DNA from: Chamaecyparis obtusa
Taxonomy: Eukaryota; Streptophyta; Pinopsida; Cupressales; Cupressaceae
Length of the DNA: 64,000 nt
Direction of reading: 5' to 3'
Assembly: GCA_027943335.1 (NCBI GenBank)
Contig: BSBK01002088.1
Span: forward strand, 186,001 to 250,000
In this document: in pieces, positions 35,072 through 47,657 of the stretch
How the letters are laid out: each line of letters starts with the position of its first letter
Position numbering within the stretch: position 1 is the first letter of the stretch
Position numbers and translations under genes: made by a program
Notes under the pieces: generated by a model
Told to the model about the DNA's origin: nothing
Database searches by the model: none
Seen by the model: only the letters and a program-made list of their open reading frames with translations

Positions 35072-37403
35072 CTAAAATATACCCAACACTTCCTCAGGGG
35101 TAATTTTCTCAAACTGCTTCATCATTTCCATCTTGGTCTCATTTTCAATCTCGGTCATATCCCAATAAGGCAATTCCTCTTTCTTTTTCTCACAAATTTC
35201 ATTGAACTGACTTATTCTCATTTTCCATAAGAATTGAAAAAATGCCCTAGTTTTTACAAAGTTATCATCAAAAATAAAAGAATCACTAGCCTGTTTCAAG
35301 ATTGGGTCTATTTTCTTACCCTCAAATTCTACCACTGTAAGATCCATATCTATTTCTTTGGGTGTCTCTAGCATTCCCCCTTATATCTGATCATTTGAAA
35401 CAAAAATATTTCCTTGAGTACTCAATTGTACTAGTTGCTCAGCAATTCCATGTTCATCTAACTGTAAGGGGGATTGTGAAGGAGAGTATACATCTTGTTT
35501 TGGTCTGGACTCCTATTTCTACCTCTTTGGAGAGGATTCCTATGTTGTTGGGTCACCCATAGGTCTCTTCCCCTTGGAAGTAGATGGAAGATTCCCATCT
35601 CTTTGTTGAACTAGGAGAAGAACACTATATCCCTTCCTCTGTTGCATTGTAGAAATTCCCCTTGGGGTCAACTTTGTAAACCTAGCCTAGATCAGAATCC
35701 TCTTGGCTCTCTTAGGATCTACCTTGCTTACCAAAGCCCTCTTTTCATTTACTTCCTATGTGATACCCTCAAAATGTTCCATGAGAGCATCAATCTTCCT
35801 TGCCCAAGGCTCAAAATTCTTCAACGGGTCATAACCCTTATCAAAATTCCTTATAAAATCTACAGTATTTTTGTAGATTACCCACTTTTCTTTCTTAATT
35901 TCCTGATTTTGCAGATCAAACTCATTCCTTATTACATCCTCAATGAAATAAAATTGGTGCTCGATAAGAGTACACCTTATCCTCTCTCTGAACATCCTAG
36001 ATAAGAATCCTTCATTATCTACACATCTGGCCATTGCTGTAGCCACTCTATAGGGCTATAAGGATTTATTCAAATGCACCCAACTCTTCTTAATAATGAC
36101 ATACTGGTGTGCAATTGTGATGTCTAGAAACAAATTTCCCCTTCCTTTACTAGTGAGGGTTGTTTCTTGCAGATCAACCATCTATCTCAAAATTTTTGCA
36201 TACCCTATCTTTAGCGAAACCTAGTAAGGCAATATATATGGTGCCTTCTTGCAGCCATACACCCTAAACACTATAGAAACTAGGTATAAAATTATATCAC
36301 CAAAATTGTGCACTATGGTGATGTCTTTGCAATACTCCTTGGGTCTAATCAATCTCAGCAATTCTCTTGGGATTCTATGATTTTCAAAATACAACGAGGT
36401 TCTAATCCTTGAAGCAAAATTTATGTCAAAGACAAGGAACCTAGCCTCAATTATATCCCATGACAAATCTGTAGTCCACAACTAAATTGACAGTGTTTCT
36501 CCATTCTTCTCTTTGACAATATTAATTGTAGTGCTGAAAAAATGTTCACCCTTATACAGAAACATATGCATTAGCATAGAGTACCACCCAAAGGGCCTTC
36601 TTATCTTCATTTTCTTTATTCCTATTAATCCATCATGGATTAAATGTACAAGGTGGGAAGCAAAGTCAAAAATCAATGCCAATTATGGGTGTAGAGACTA
36701 CACCATCATAAACATATAAGGAATTGGCATGTGAGTAGCCAAATCATGTCCCAGGATCAACATTAGAGACTTGTAGAAACCATGTGCTCATAAACTAAAA
36801 AGGTCCAACTTGAAAGGCTTAGGTGTACTCAAGCTAACCACACACATCGCTCCAATTTGATCAAGAAAATCTCTCAAGGGCCTTGTCCTCAAATAGTCCC
36901 TTTGTGCCTCATAAATGTCAATGAACTCCTTAAGATCAATCTTTTCCAACACAACAGAAGGGTCATTTAATGAGAAAACCTCTCTAATCTCATCCTCTAT
37001 AATACTTATTAAATCATTTCCATTTATATCCTTGACACATCTGGTGACAGGATCATGACACCTAGCAATCTAAATCAAAAGGTCTACATCCATGAATACT
37101 CCAGGGAAAATTAATTTCCCTATATCAAACTGCCAAATATTACTGAGAGGGGCACAAGAATTCCTCTAAGAGTTTGCTGATCTAAACAACATTAGACCAT
37201 TATAATATTTTCCTACCCTAGCATACCTCATCCACAACCCTCTATCATAAAGTCCATCATTCACAGAGTCTCTAGGGTTTCTTGGGACTAATTCCTTCAC
37301 CCTTGATGCCCCATTCTTTGAATGTGGGAGAAATTCCATCAAATCTTCAAAAATGTCTATCTTTATACTCTATTTCCCCCAAAAGCTCCCTCTTAGGTGG
37401 CAT
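35072..37403 (-). pseudogene. J2: copy 2 of the unrecognised protein family
   Basis: A single reading frame runs from about 37370 to 35072 without net indels, broken by about 15 stops of which 12 are TAG. An ATG at 37403 is one frame off, so the true start is uncertain. Segments matching J1 in order are GKLIFPGVFMDVDLLI, VHLIHDGLIGIKKMKIRRPF, YSMLMHMFLYKGEHFF, HNFGDIILYLVSIVFRVYGC with KKAPYILPY, and FIEDVIRNEFDL. After about residue 530 there is a basic, nuclear-signal-like segment (KGKRPM, SSPKR) and an acidic helical C-terminus (MKQFEKITPEEVLGIF). No known domain is recognised. Conservation of order and spacing between J1 and J2 with different amino acids indicates that both descend from a real protein-coding gene. 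It lies between LTR-like blocks, so it may be cargo of a retroelement. Confidence 0.6.
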
Positions 37404-37806
37404 CTTAACTTAGGGTTTCAAATAAATGTATGAACACGAGTAAAAACCCCCAAATATCACAAGATAATAGCAACAGGAAAAAAAAAACACCTAGACTTCC
37501 CTTCCTTGAAAATTTATGCACTCTTAAGTTAAAAGATAGCTTACCAGATGCTTGAGAAAATTTTCTTCATGTCGCTCCATAGGAAAAACAAATTAGTCGC
37601 CAAGATACCTTGAAAAGAGGTGTAAACTCAAATGGTCAAATCTGAATATTTAATGTTTTTCCAACCCATTGCAACTCACTTGCACAAAACTCATGAAATC
37701 AGCCATTACCAAAAACTGGTGGCTTCAATGTTCACAAGACACGAAACAATGTCACTGAGCAAAATTTGAAACTGAACCATTGATTGTTACTACTTTACAG
37801 TGCATC
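37404..37806. other. Non-coding DNA upstream of J2, left flank of F
   Basis: AT-rich, no frame. One tagtcgccaag word resembles the cgccaaat words of 34340-34650, so this may be LTR-type sequence that continues to the right of F at 49921. Confidence 0.35.
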
Positions 37807-37811
37807 AGACG
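37807..37811. repeat. Left target-site duplication of F
   Basis: AGACG before the left LTR; AGATG follows the right LTR at 49916-49920. They differ by one CG-to-TG change. Confidence 0.8.
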
Positions 37812-40067
37812 TGTTGGTTGTGGATTATTCCCTTTGATCTTCAACTTGTAGATTTACACTTTGATGGATAATTTAAATAAAACTCTGACTCTATCACCAC
37901 TCCAAAGTCCACAAGGAAGAGGGCCAACTGACAAGGATCAAAAGATCCTTCTACACTTTGAGCTTCAGTGCTTAGGTGGGTGTACCCTTGACTCACTTCT
38001 CTAAAGGAGTCTAAAACAATATTCGACTATATCTCATATAAGATTGTTAAAGATTTATCAAATAATGTTTGTGTTTGTAGTTGTTAACCATGCATACCTC
38101 AAGAGGAAGGACCAGTGCCTTATCCTAGGGCTCAAAGTCACCTAGCTGTACACCTCAACTAAATACCTCAAAACAAACACAATGGAATCCAAGGTAAGTA
38201 CTTTTCCTATTACCCCTTTCCCTCAAGCACAAGGACATCAAATTCTACACCTAACTGCAAACTCACTGAATTCAACTAGAAGACTTTAATCCTAACTTTG
38301 TTAGGAACTCAAAGATAAATTCAAAATACTCTTTGTTTACCATATGTTAGCACACTTTGTGAAACTAACATATATGAGCTCAGAGACAAGTAAGAAGACA
38401 TACACAAGATACAATATTGGGATTCAAAATGTTCTCATTAACAAAATCAGGATCAGCATACAATTAGAATGATACCAAGATTAGAAAAGTCACAAAATTT
38501 GACTTTTATCAGTATATTACAGTCAAAAACTAGGGACCAATAGCAACAATGTTTTTGGAACCCTTGCAAAATCCAAAATTCTCTAACTTATACCCCCTAA
38601 TCAAATTGAAAATCTGAAACAAGCTACCGATGACTAGGGTTAGTGTTTCAACCACCCAACCTGCTGGAAACGATCTAAAAAGTTATTACAGGGGTGGGAA
38701 ACGCAGTCAATCAAGAAAGAGGAGATTCCTGAACTGATCCACAATCATGAAAATATTCTCTACAAGTATAGGGGATCACAAAACCAGGCTCAAAAGGACA
38801 CCCTACAACAAGCCTTGAGCACACAACCAAAATGGTACAAGCTTTGCAAACAATCCAACAACACCCTAGACCACACCGCAAATGGAAAACCAGTCATATC
38901 TCACTGAACAGAGTCATTTGTGCAATGAATTTCATAAATTTGGTACTTTCTGGTTGCTGGAAGTTCTCATAAAAATTTGAATTTGAACCACAATGGCTAA
39001 ATCCTTGGCACCTGGAAAGAACGATGGCCCACATTCAAACTGAGACAAGCTTTAAACATAGTCATCCAATCAAACCTCCTTCGTGGCTTTAAGATCTTCC
39101 TCTAAAATTGGGCCCACTAGACTTAGTGACTTCTTGACTACCATTCACACAATCACCAGACAAACTAGTGAATCCTCTTATCTTTCTGTGAATGCGCAAC
39201 CACATGAAACTTTGTCGGCACTGCTAGATTTTACAACTCTGCCAAACCTTAGACCCCACTTGGGTCCGCCTGGTGCCACATGTCACTAAACCATTCACTA
39301 ATCCATGCCCAGTTACTGGCATAGGACACATAAACCTTTGGCATCTAATCAAATGGCTGGCGCAAGATCACGTGTTAGAAAAAGGCCTTAAGAACATACA
39401 CCGACCGTCGATGCTCAGACACATCAGGACCCCTCTGACAGACACACCAGCAACCAGGTCCCACAGCTACATCTAGGAAAGATTTGAAATCAATGTTCAT
39501 CACATGATCACGAGGGGATGGAATATTCCATGTGATCATGCGACAACCACATGATCCTTAGGCAACTGACAACATGACCCCACCTGGGCCCACTGATGCT
39601 ACTTTCATTAAATCCATCGACCAATGAGGAACCACCAACTGTGCTTAGGTGTCACCCTAGACCCATAATTTGAAATGTCATGTCACAAAGATAAGATTAA
39701 TGGCCATTGGATTAAAATATTCTCAAAAAATGAGCCCAGGAAAATAAAGTCGAGAACCTTAGGAAAAATATTAAAATCGCAGGGCGCGATTGTGGACTTA
39801 GGAAAAATAAAGGGACCCGCCGGAGAGAAAGACTAACTCCGAATCGGGGTGACATGGAAACTTAAAAGGAACATGCAGAAGAGGAATTTAAGTGACCTAT
39901 GAAAAAGGTAACGTGCAAAAAGAATAAAGCTAGGGCACATTTGAATTTTGAAACCTAATGGCTAGATTCTAAATGTTTTGCCTAAGGTTTAACTAGGGAG
40001 CAGAAAAATCATTACAGAGAGTAGGGGAAAAGACTAGGAGCCATGAAATTTTTTGCACATGCTAATA
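37812..40067 (-). mobile_element. F left (3') LTR
   Basis: It starts TGTTGGTTGTGG and ends gctaata (CA decayed to TA); aligned end to end with 47658-49915. It includes a GC-richer part (39240-39680) and a likely U3 end with aagctagggcacat. Small open frames inside are not genes. Confidence 0.93.
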
Positions 40068-40309
40068 GTAGCTCTGTCTAGGGATGTATGCCTCTTGCAA
40101 GCATAGAAAGGATTCAGGATCACTGGGAGAAGCAGACCATCCCACAAGACAAAAATTGTAGACAACAAGGAACAAACAGGGCAAGACAAGCAACAGGACC
40201 AGAAACTGAAAGACCAGGGCAAAACAGGGCAGGGGCAAGCAACCTATATATAGAGACCTACAAAATGTACAACCCTAACTACTATTCATGGAAAATAGAG
40301 TACTTCAAA

Positions 40310-41650
40310 TGAAGTACTACTTTGAGAATTGTCCATGAACTGGCAACTCTTGAATATCACCATTAAAATCCTTGATGATGTAAGAATCTTGGCCCCATTT
40401 CTCATGAATCAGATATGGCCCTAACCAGATGGGATCAAATTTACCATGTTTCCCCTTATCTTCCAATCTGGGATTCCAAAGTAATACCAAATCACCAGGC
40501 TCAAACTTTCTATCAACAGTCTTTTTATCATATAAATTCTTAACCTACAACTACAATTTGGCATTCCTTGCAACTGATTCTCTTCTAGTTTCATCCAACC
40601 TAATGAGGTCCTCAATTCTCAACTGCATTTCATCATCAATGTCATCATCATATAACTGCACAAACTTGTACATCTCCAATAAGTTATTCTGAGGCATCCT
40701 AGCATGAATTCCATATACTAAGTCAAATGGTGCACAACCAATTGCCCTCTTCACAGTTACCCTATCAACCCATAAAGCTAATGGAAGCTTTGAATTCTAT
40801 GCCCTCTTATTCTTCTCTAGAATTCTCTTCAAGATTTTAATCAAGCTCTTATTAGTAGATTATGCCTGACCATTTCCTTGTGGATGATAAGGTGAGGAAT
40901 TAGAAATCTGAATTGCTAAACCTTTGCAAAAGTCCTTATATTCAGTAGACCTAAAGCACATAGCATTGTCACTCACTATCCTCTCAAGGCACCCAAACCT
41001 TGTAACAATATTGTTCATCAGGAAATCAATTACCACCTTGCTAGTTGCATTCCTTGTAGGTACAACATCTACCCACTTTGTAAAATAACTAGTGGCAACT
41101 AAGATCCATGAATGTCCTCCACTTGACTTGTTTGGTATCTCCTCTATGAAATCAATTCCCCATTTTTGGAAAGGAGCCTGAACTTCTACTGGCTTTAATG
41201 GTACATTACCTAAAAACTTAAGCTTACCAGAGAACCTTTGACAAGAATCACATCTCCTTACCAACTGTTCTACATCCCTGAAGATTGTAGGCCACCAAAA
41301 TCCTGCTCTCAAGATCTTATGAATAGATGTTTTACCCATATAATGTCCACCACAAACTCCCTCATGCATCTCCTTCAACAATACATTAGCTTGATTCTCA
41401 TCTACACATTTCAACAGTATGCAGTCCAGATTTTTTCTATACAACTTACATTTCACAATTACATACTTAATGGCCTGTAACTTCAATGTCCTCTTTTGAT
41501 TATCATTCATACTATCTAGACACCTCATGTTTCTCAAATAGTAAATAATATCTTGATACCAAATACAATCATCCATATCACATGTATAATCAATTTCAGA
41601 ATGATTTACCTAGTTTGCATCTAGATTGGATTGAGCCATCAGTCTTGCCA
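40310..41650 (-). pseudogene. F integrase
   Basis: Integrase with an HHCC zinc domain (HEGVCGGHYMGKTS..H, then CDSCQRF), first Asp in WGIDFIEEIP, second Asp in VSDNAMCF and HPQGNGQA before the third catalytic residue. The catalytic Glu codon is a stop (TAA at 40858-40860; the G copy has GAA there). The C-terminal domain has FEPGDLVLLW and WLGPYLI and ends at VHGQF. Further TAG stops lie at a Trp and at two Gln-like positions. All is in one frame shared with RT. It would have integrated the cDNA; it is inactive now. Confidence 0.92.
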
Positions 41651-41689
41651 ATCCTTGACCTCTAACCAACTTAGTGATCTGGATCTCAA

Positions 41690-43350
41690 CATTGAATTCC
41701 TAGATCCTATTGATCCATCTGCATCTTCTTCTAGACACCTCTTGCTGTGAGAAAATATCCTTCACAACTGCACTTGGCACAAAAGCAATCACAACTGCTC
41801 CCATCAAGTAACACCTAAAAGCCTTGATTTCTTTCACAAGTGCATAAGCCTTTTTCTCATTTATGTCATACTTTAATTCTGTAGCCTGCAAAGATTTACT
41901 GAAAAATGCAATAGGCTGCGCAAAACCATCCTTATTCTTTTGTAACAAAACTGCAACAATAGTATGAAAAGATGAAAAGGAAAAGATATGCATTGGGACA
42001 TTATAATTAGATGCCTTAAGCACTAGTGCATCTTTGATAGCCTACTTGATATTCTTGAAAGCCTCATCAAGCTCACCCTCCCAATTGACTACAGATCCCT
42101 TCTTTAACATCTTGGAAATAGGTCTAGTAACCATTGCAAAGTTTGTCACAACCCTCCTTAGAAAATTGACCTGACCAAAGAAGGACTAAATCCCTTTAAC
42201 ATTCTTTGGCCTCTAAATTTTATCAATGGCTGCTACCCTCTCAGGGTCAATTCTCAAGCCTTGCTTCCCAACCAAGTGGCCAAGCAACTTACCTTCTGTG
42301 ACACCAAAAGCACATTTCCTTGGGTTTAATGAAATGCCAAATTCCAAGGCCCTCATAAATATTTTTTCTAAATGAGCACAATGGTCCTCTTCTCTCTTGG
42401 AATAGGCAGTTAGATCATCCTGATATACAACAAGGAAATCATTAATGAAATCTGAAAAGGCAACATCCATTGCCCTTTGAAAAGTAGCACCAGCATTTGT
42501 GAGACCAAAAGGCATTCTCACATAAACATATGTTCCCCAAGCTGTTGTAAAGGCTATCTTGAATTGTTTTGATTCCTTGACAATGACCTAATTGTAGCCA
42601 GAGAAACCATCCATCATTGACATCAACTCTAACCCAGTTAATCTCTGCAACATAGCCTCCATATTAGGAAAATAATAATTATCTTTCAATGAGCTGATGT
42701 TCAAATTTCTGAAGTCCACACAAAGCCTAATGTCACCATTATTTTTTCTTACATGAACAAGGTTTGACACCCAAGAAGAATGCCTTATAGGCTTGATAAT
42801 GTGAGTATCTCTCAACTTCCTTAATTCTTCTTGCATCTTGGGTGCCAAAGTAGGATTAATAGGCTTTTGTTTTTTCTGGAAAGGTTTAGCATCTTCTTTC
42901 AATGGAATAACATACTGAAATAAATCCTCTCTATAAACCTTTAGGTCATCATATGACCATGCAAAAACATGCTTGCATTTCCTCAATAATTCAATCAAAG
43001 GTTGCCTTACCTTTTGAGATATATCTCTACCAATGTATACTTTCTTAGGTGCGTCATGTGATCCAAGATTTATCTCCTCAAGATCAGCATGATCTTCTCC
43101 TTTGATATTCTTTTGAACTCTATCTTGGTTGTCAAAGACAGTCTCCAAAACAACAAGCCCCTTGGGTACCTTGTTAGTTCTAAGCTGAATGACCTTATTG
43201 CCCAAGACAACCTCCCTTTCTCCTACTGACTCAACCAAGGCTGAACAATCAAATTCCTAACCATGATATTGATCCTTACAATCCATAAACTTCAAAATAT
43301 CATTATCATCATAAAAAACTTGCCAATTCTCAATATTATCTAGTATACTA
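41690..43350 (-). pseudogene. F reverse transcriptase and degenerate RNase H
   Basis: RT contains INPTLAPKMQEEL, the LCVDFRNLN and [13 protein letters not shown] motifs and the catalytic YQDDL, all recognisable. Stops are TAG at Gln positions (GYN-stop-V, KI-stop-RP, GI-stop-SFFG, IK-stop-AI). The RNase H that follows keeps the fold signature (VAVLLQKNKDGF, PIAFFSKSLQ, KAFRCYLMG). However, the usual catalytic Asp of the FDAS motif is FSFSS, and the usual DH near the end is SAVVKD, so it is probably inactive even in the ancestor. The other RNase H upstream of RT would supply activity. Confidence 0.92.
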
Positions 43351-43358
43351 GGCCTAGC

Positions 43359-44123
43359 CTAAATTTCAACTTTAGAGATACCAAAGAATGTGGTATCATT
43401 GGGATTGATTGCAATATTGGCTAATAAGTCAACCATCTTGTTGTTACTCCTATCCCTCCACTCAATATTGACAGAATCAAAATGTTCAATCAAATCCCAA
43501 ACTGCATTCCTATATTGTTTCAACCTTCTATTCTTGGAAGCATACACTGACCTGACTTGGGACACCACCAACTCAGAATCACCAATAACATTTAGACATT
43601 TAATACCATGCTTTTGTGCCAACCTCAATTCTAACAACAAGGCCTCATATTCTACTACATTGTTGGTACAAAAGAAATTCAATGTGAAAGAGAACTTGTA
43701 AGTGTTTCCATCAAGAGAAATAAGTAAAATACCTGCTCCTGCACCATATTTGCAATTTGCACCATCAAAGTACATTACCCACAAATTACTCTTCACAAAA
43801 TCAGCACCTACATGAACAAAGATAGGTGACAAAATATGTTTATTTTCAAATACAGGGATCTCTACCCTAAAAGCATTAACATTAGTATCCACAAAATGTG
43901 TAGTTTCATTATCTATGTTTCTCTCAATCATGTGGCATACTCTTGGCTCTTGTTCAATCTTGACAAACTGATCATCAATCTTGAAAGTTGCATAGGATAG
44001 ATGACATTGTAAACTTCCACCCATGGCAGCACTCCACCTTCTAGATAGCAACATCTCATAATGAGGAGGGATATCCACCACCAAAACACTCATTATTAGC
44101 TCTTTCTCTAGATATGCTACCAA
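43359..44123 (-). pseudogene. F archaeal-type RNase H (aRNH) located before RT
   Basis: After a protease-tail region (VAYLEKELIMSVLVV) this frame has a complete RNase H with all four acidic residues in place: Asp in VMYFDGANCKYGAGAGILL, Glu in NNVVEYEALLLELRLA, Asp in VIGDSELVVSQVR and Asp in MVDLLANIAI. This is the RNase H that degrades RNA of the RNA:DNA hybrid, of the second type known from Tat-lineage plant elements. Those elements, as I know them, have it after the ordinary RNase H; here it sits before RT. The same order appears in G. A one-nucleotide frame change separates it from the protease at about 44120. Confidence 0.88.
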
Positions 44124-44870
44124 CCTATATCCATTGCATTGATAATCTCAATGACTAGTACCTCCCTCTGATCCATTGCACAACACCTGCCCTGCATTGT
44201 ATCAACTTTAAGGCCCAACCTCTCCATGATTTTGAAAGGCATGACATTATTAGAGGCACCACTATCAATCATATAATTTCTTAACTTCATCCCATTCACA
44301 AGAACACTTAGGAAGATTGGCTCAATATTTTCAAGGCTGGCATTGACATAACTATCCAAATATATTGGAGGAATTTGAGACACAATTCCATGAGTAGCAA
44401 CATCCTTCAAAGCTTTATCCTGAGATCCATTGCATGAAGTATCATTTTTGTGAGTATTACCAACCCATGCAATAGCCTTATCTTTATGTTCAGGGATCCT
44501 CAACAATTCTGACAATGGAACCTTAACTGTAATTTATGACAATATAGATAACATGTCAATAGGGGTAGAAGTAGGAAACTCAATCTGCATTGCCTTAACA
44601 TCCTTTTTCTTGTCTGACACATTAGGTGTACTAACCACCCTCATTTTTTCAATCTTAACCATTGTGTTAACTGGCTTCTCAATCTCACTAGAGACCCTTT
44701 CAATTCCAACTCCCTTAGGTTCACAATTCTTACCTTTTACATTCTTGAATTTCACCATGTGGTCAACCTTTGATTTGTTCTTATTAGGTTCTTCGGAGTT
44801 GGAACTCTTCATAAAAATGCCTATAGCTTTCTCATTTATATTCCTTGCCACCATGCCTCTAGTTTTCACC
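44117..44870 (-). pseudogene. F protease
   Basis: Aspartic protease with active site NYMIDSGASNNVMPF and the downstream MERLGLKV. It continues in the gag frame and ends near 44117, where the frame shifts. A linker with Lys/Thr-rich sequence precedes it. One TAA replaces a Gln codon (LS-stop-ITVKVPL; G has LSQITVKVPL). Confidence 0.88.
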
Positions 44871-47350
44871 TAGGCAATCATTTCTGTAGTAATCCTATCC
44901 ATCTCTTCTCTAGAAGGTCTTCTCAAATTTACTGGCTTGAGAGAAGAGTTCATGTTACATGTTTTCTGATCAACGCATTCACCATCAGAAAAAACCTCTT
45001 GATGAAAAAGGGCCTGATTATGTCTCTTCACATTCACATCTACCTCTTCATCAAAATCAGAATCATCTTCATATCCTAGACATGAAGACCCCATGTTGCA
45101 ACCAACATCATCTTGTTCTTCTTCTTGTTCTATCTCCTCATTGCCACAATCTTGATTTGCAGCCATAGATTGTGCAACCACATAATGCTCTGCAGAAGGA
45201 GGGGACTAGCATGCAACACACTAAGGTACATTCTCCATGACATTTATTGAAGCCTTATGTAGAGGTTCAGGGACACCTCTATCATTATTTCCTCTTGCAG
45301 TAGGGACAATAGGCTTGCCATCCTTCCATTGGGTGTTGTAGGGGTAATTCTGCAGTCTATTCTGCTTACTAAAATTGTTGTTGAACTAATGCATTTCATT
45401 GGTAGGAGCACTGATGTTCCTATTTGCAGGTGCTTTCAAATCCTTCAATGCATTAAGCACCTTATCCAATTTTTATTCTTCCTACCTCCTAGATCCAACA
45501 TTCTTATCATTTTCTTTCTTATATTTCTTGTCCCCAAACAACTTTGGGTCATCTCTCTTTCCACCCAATTTTCCTGATATTTTCATGTTGTTCTCAATAT
45601 TGACAGCAACCCTAAAAGCATCCCTAAGAGTTCTTGGTTCTTTATCCCTCAATAAATATCCCATCTTCCCATCAAATGCATTGAAGTATGTAGTTAGACA
45701 GACATTGTCATCTAACCGCATAACTTGGAACAACTTATGCATACCCTTCTAAAATTTCATGTTGAATTTAGTTGCAGACTCATTCTGATTTTTCCTAATG
45801 GTGTTGAATTCATTCAACATGAAGCTAGCATTAGGCCTATCACCATACTGCTCCTTGAAATATTTCTCAAAAGAGTCCCAAGTATCAATACATCTATCAG
45901 GAAGCCTCTTAAACCAATCTCTAGCATCCTCCATTAGAGATTGAACAAATAGTTTCATGACAACATCCTCATGCTCTACCTCATAATCATTACGCATATC
46001 AAAAAATAACCTAAGATGCTCTTCACAAATAATAGCATTATTACCAGCAAACTTAGGTACCTTATCTCTTATATCATTTGGGAAAGCATTTGGATAGCCA
46101 GGAATTCCATCAAAACTTATTTTCCTATAGCCTTCTAATTGCATAGATCTTCTTTGAAAGCTTGAACCAGTGTTAACCCTAGGATCAACATTAGCATCTA
46201 TATTTATTTGTGCATTTGACTGCTGCCTAGGATCTGCACCTATCCTAGCAGATGAAGAAGGAAATGAGCTAGTAGCATTACTAATTGGAATAGCAGTAGT
46301 CATAGATGGCATACCTAGTTCAGTAGTAGATGGGCCAAGAGCATTAGCTGAAGAAGCCTGCAAAAATTGGATCTTCCTTTTCTTTTCTACAATGGCAACG
46401 TCAACCTCATCTCTCTCTAGTTCTCTTGCAAGGTTCCAATCTTCTTTTCTCCTTCTCTCCATTTCAGTGTCCTTATTTGAATTAGGTGGTGGGATCCCTG
46501 GTATTTTCACTGATTTGCTTGCTTGGTCACCCACCATCTTCTGCTTTCCTTTCTCATTAATGATAACAAAAGGTCTAGTGATCCTATGCCCATCTTTATC
46601 TTTAGGCAAAGGGACATAACTTTGCACTTGTCTAACCATAGGGTCGTCATTTTCAAATTCATGATCCTGTAGTAAGTTCTCTTGCTCACTCCTCAAGGCA
46701 TCAAGATCACCAAAAACATCATGCTGTAGAGTTCTAGGAGCAGAAGCAAGCATCTTGTTTCTCTCCTTCATTTCATTTATTTTTCTCAAAAGAGACTACC
46801 TCTCTATCAAAGAATTTACATTTTCAGCCTCTCTCTCCTCCTGTAATCTTTTGTGTATGGCATCCTACTTTGCCAACTACAACCTTAGTGCATTCAAGTC
46901 ATTAGGATCAACCATAATGTCATCAGAACCAGATGACACATCCATATTAGGAAGATTTTGATATGGGAAACGGACCTGCCTATGTCTCATGGGTTCCCTT
47001 CTAAAATGATCTTCTTCAAGATCTAGGTCAACCTCTAAACCCATATCTCTATTTTGTTCATCATGACATGCAGGAAATGGACCTTTGTCCTAAAATGCAG
47101 CCTCAGGAGTATCATAGAATCTCTCTTTAGAGTGACCACCTTCTGATCTAGATACTTTGTTTTGTGAACCATCCTCACTTGAGGACACATGTGGTACTCT
47201 GGCTCTTGCATTTCTTTTTTCCTTCATGGGAGCACTAGTAGACTCACCATTCCTTCTAATCTAGCTTTTATTTCCCTGTCTAGGTAGCTGCTCCAAAGTG
47301 AACTTTGGATTCTTCTTGACAAATGACCTAGTATTTCTTCTTCTTTCCAT
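44871..47350 (-). pseudogene. gag: F gag
   Basis: The frame begins at ATG 47350 (MERRRNTRSFVKKNPKF), about 290 bp past the primer site, and continues without frameshift to the protease. It includes coiled-coil-like, charged stretches (RRKEDWNLARELERDEVDVA), the gag core (VMKLFVQSLMEDARDWFKRL, WDSFEKYFKEQYG) and a decayed zinc knuckle (CVAC-stop-SPP, where G has CILCQSPHDPNYC). There are about 12 in-frame stops, nearly all TAG. It is the capsid precursor of the element. Confidence 0.85.
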
Positions 47351-47459
47351 GCTTCTTCAATATGTTGCACTGGTTCAAAGCTTTGAGTCACCACCCACCT
47401 AGATGTGAAATCCTTGAAACACACAAGAAAACAAGAATAGACCATAAACTTCTCTCTAG

Positions 47460-47657
47460 ATTCTCCCCAGTAGAATCACTAACTATTAACATATGCATAT
47501 CTTCAAAGTTATCCTCCTCAGCAGAGTCACCATTTTGTTGGTGACTCGGATGGGCCAAACCAATCTAGTCAAAAGATATGATACTACAAAATTTGTAGCA
47601 GCAACTAGAGCTCCTTAATAGGTTCTCCTTATGTTCTCCCCAACAGAGTCACCATTT
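47460..47657 (-). repeat. Repeated primer-site/LTR-edge words at the F 5' leader
   Basis: ccccagtagaatcact (47466), cagcagagtcaccattttgt followed by tgg (47520) and ccaacagagtcaccattttg followed by ttgg (47640) are three forms of the same site. The middle one also includes the TGTTGG LTR edge but then runs into other sequence, so only the third is the true border. Confidence 0.8.
47637..47654 (-). promoter_or_regulatory. F primer-binding site
   Basis: The minus strand reads TGGTGACTCTGTTGGGGA, 3 nt from the LTR end. Confidence 0.88.
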
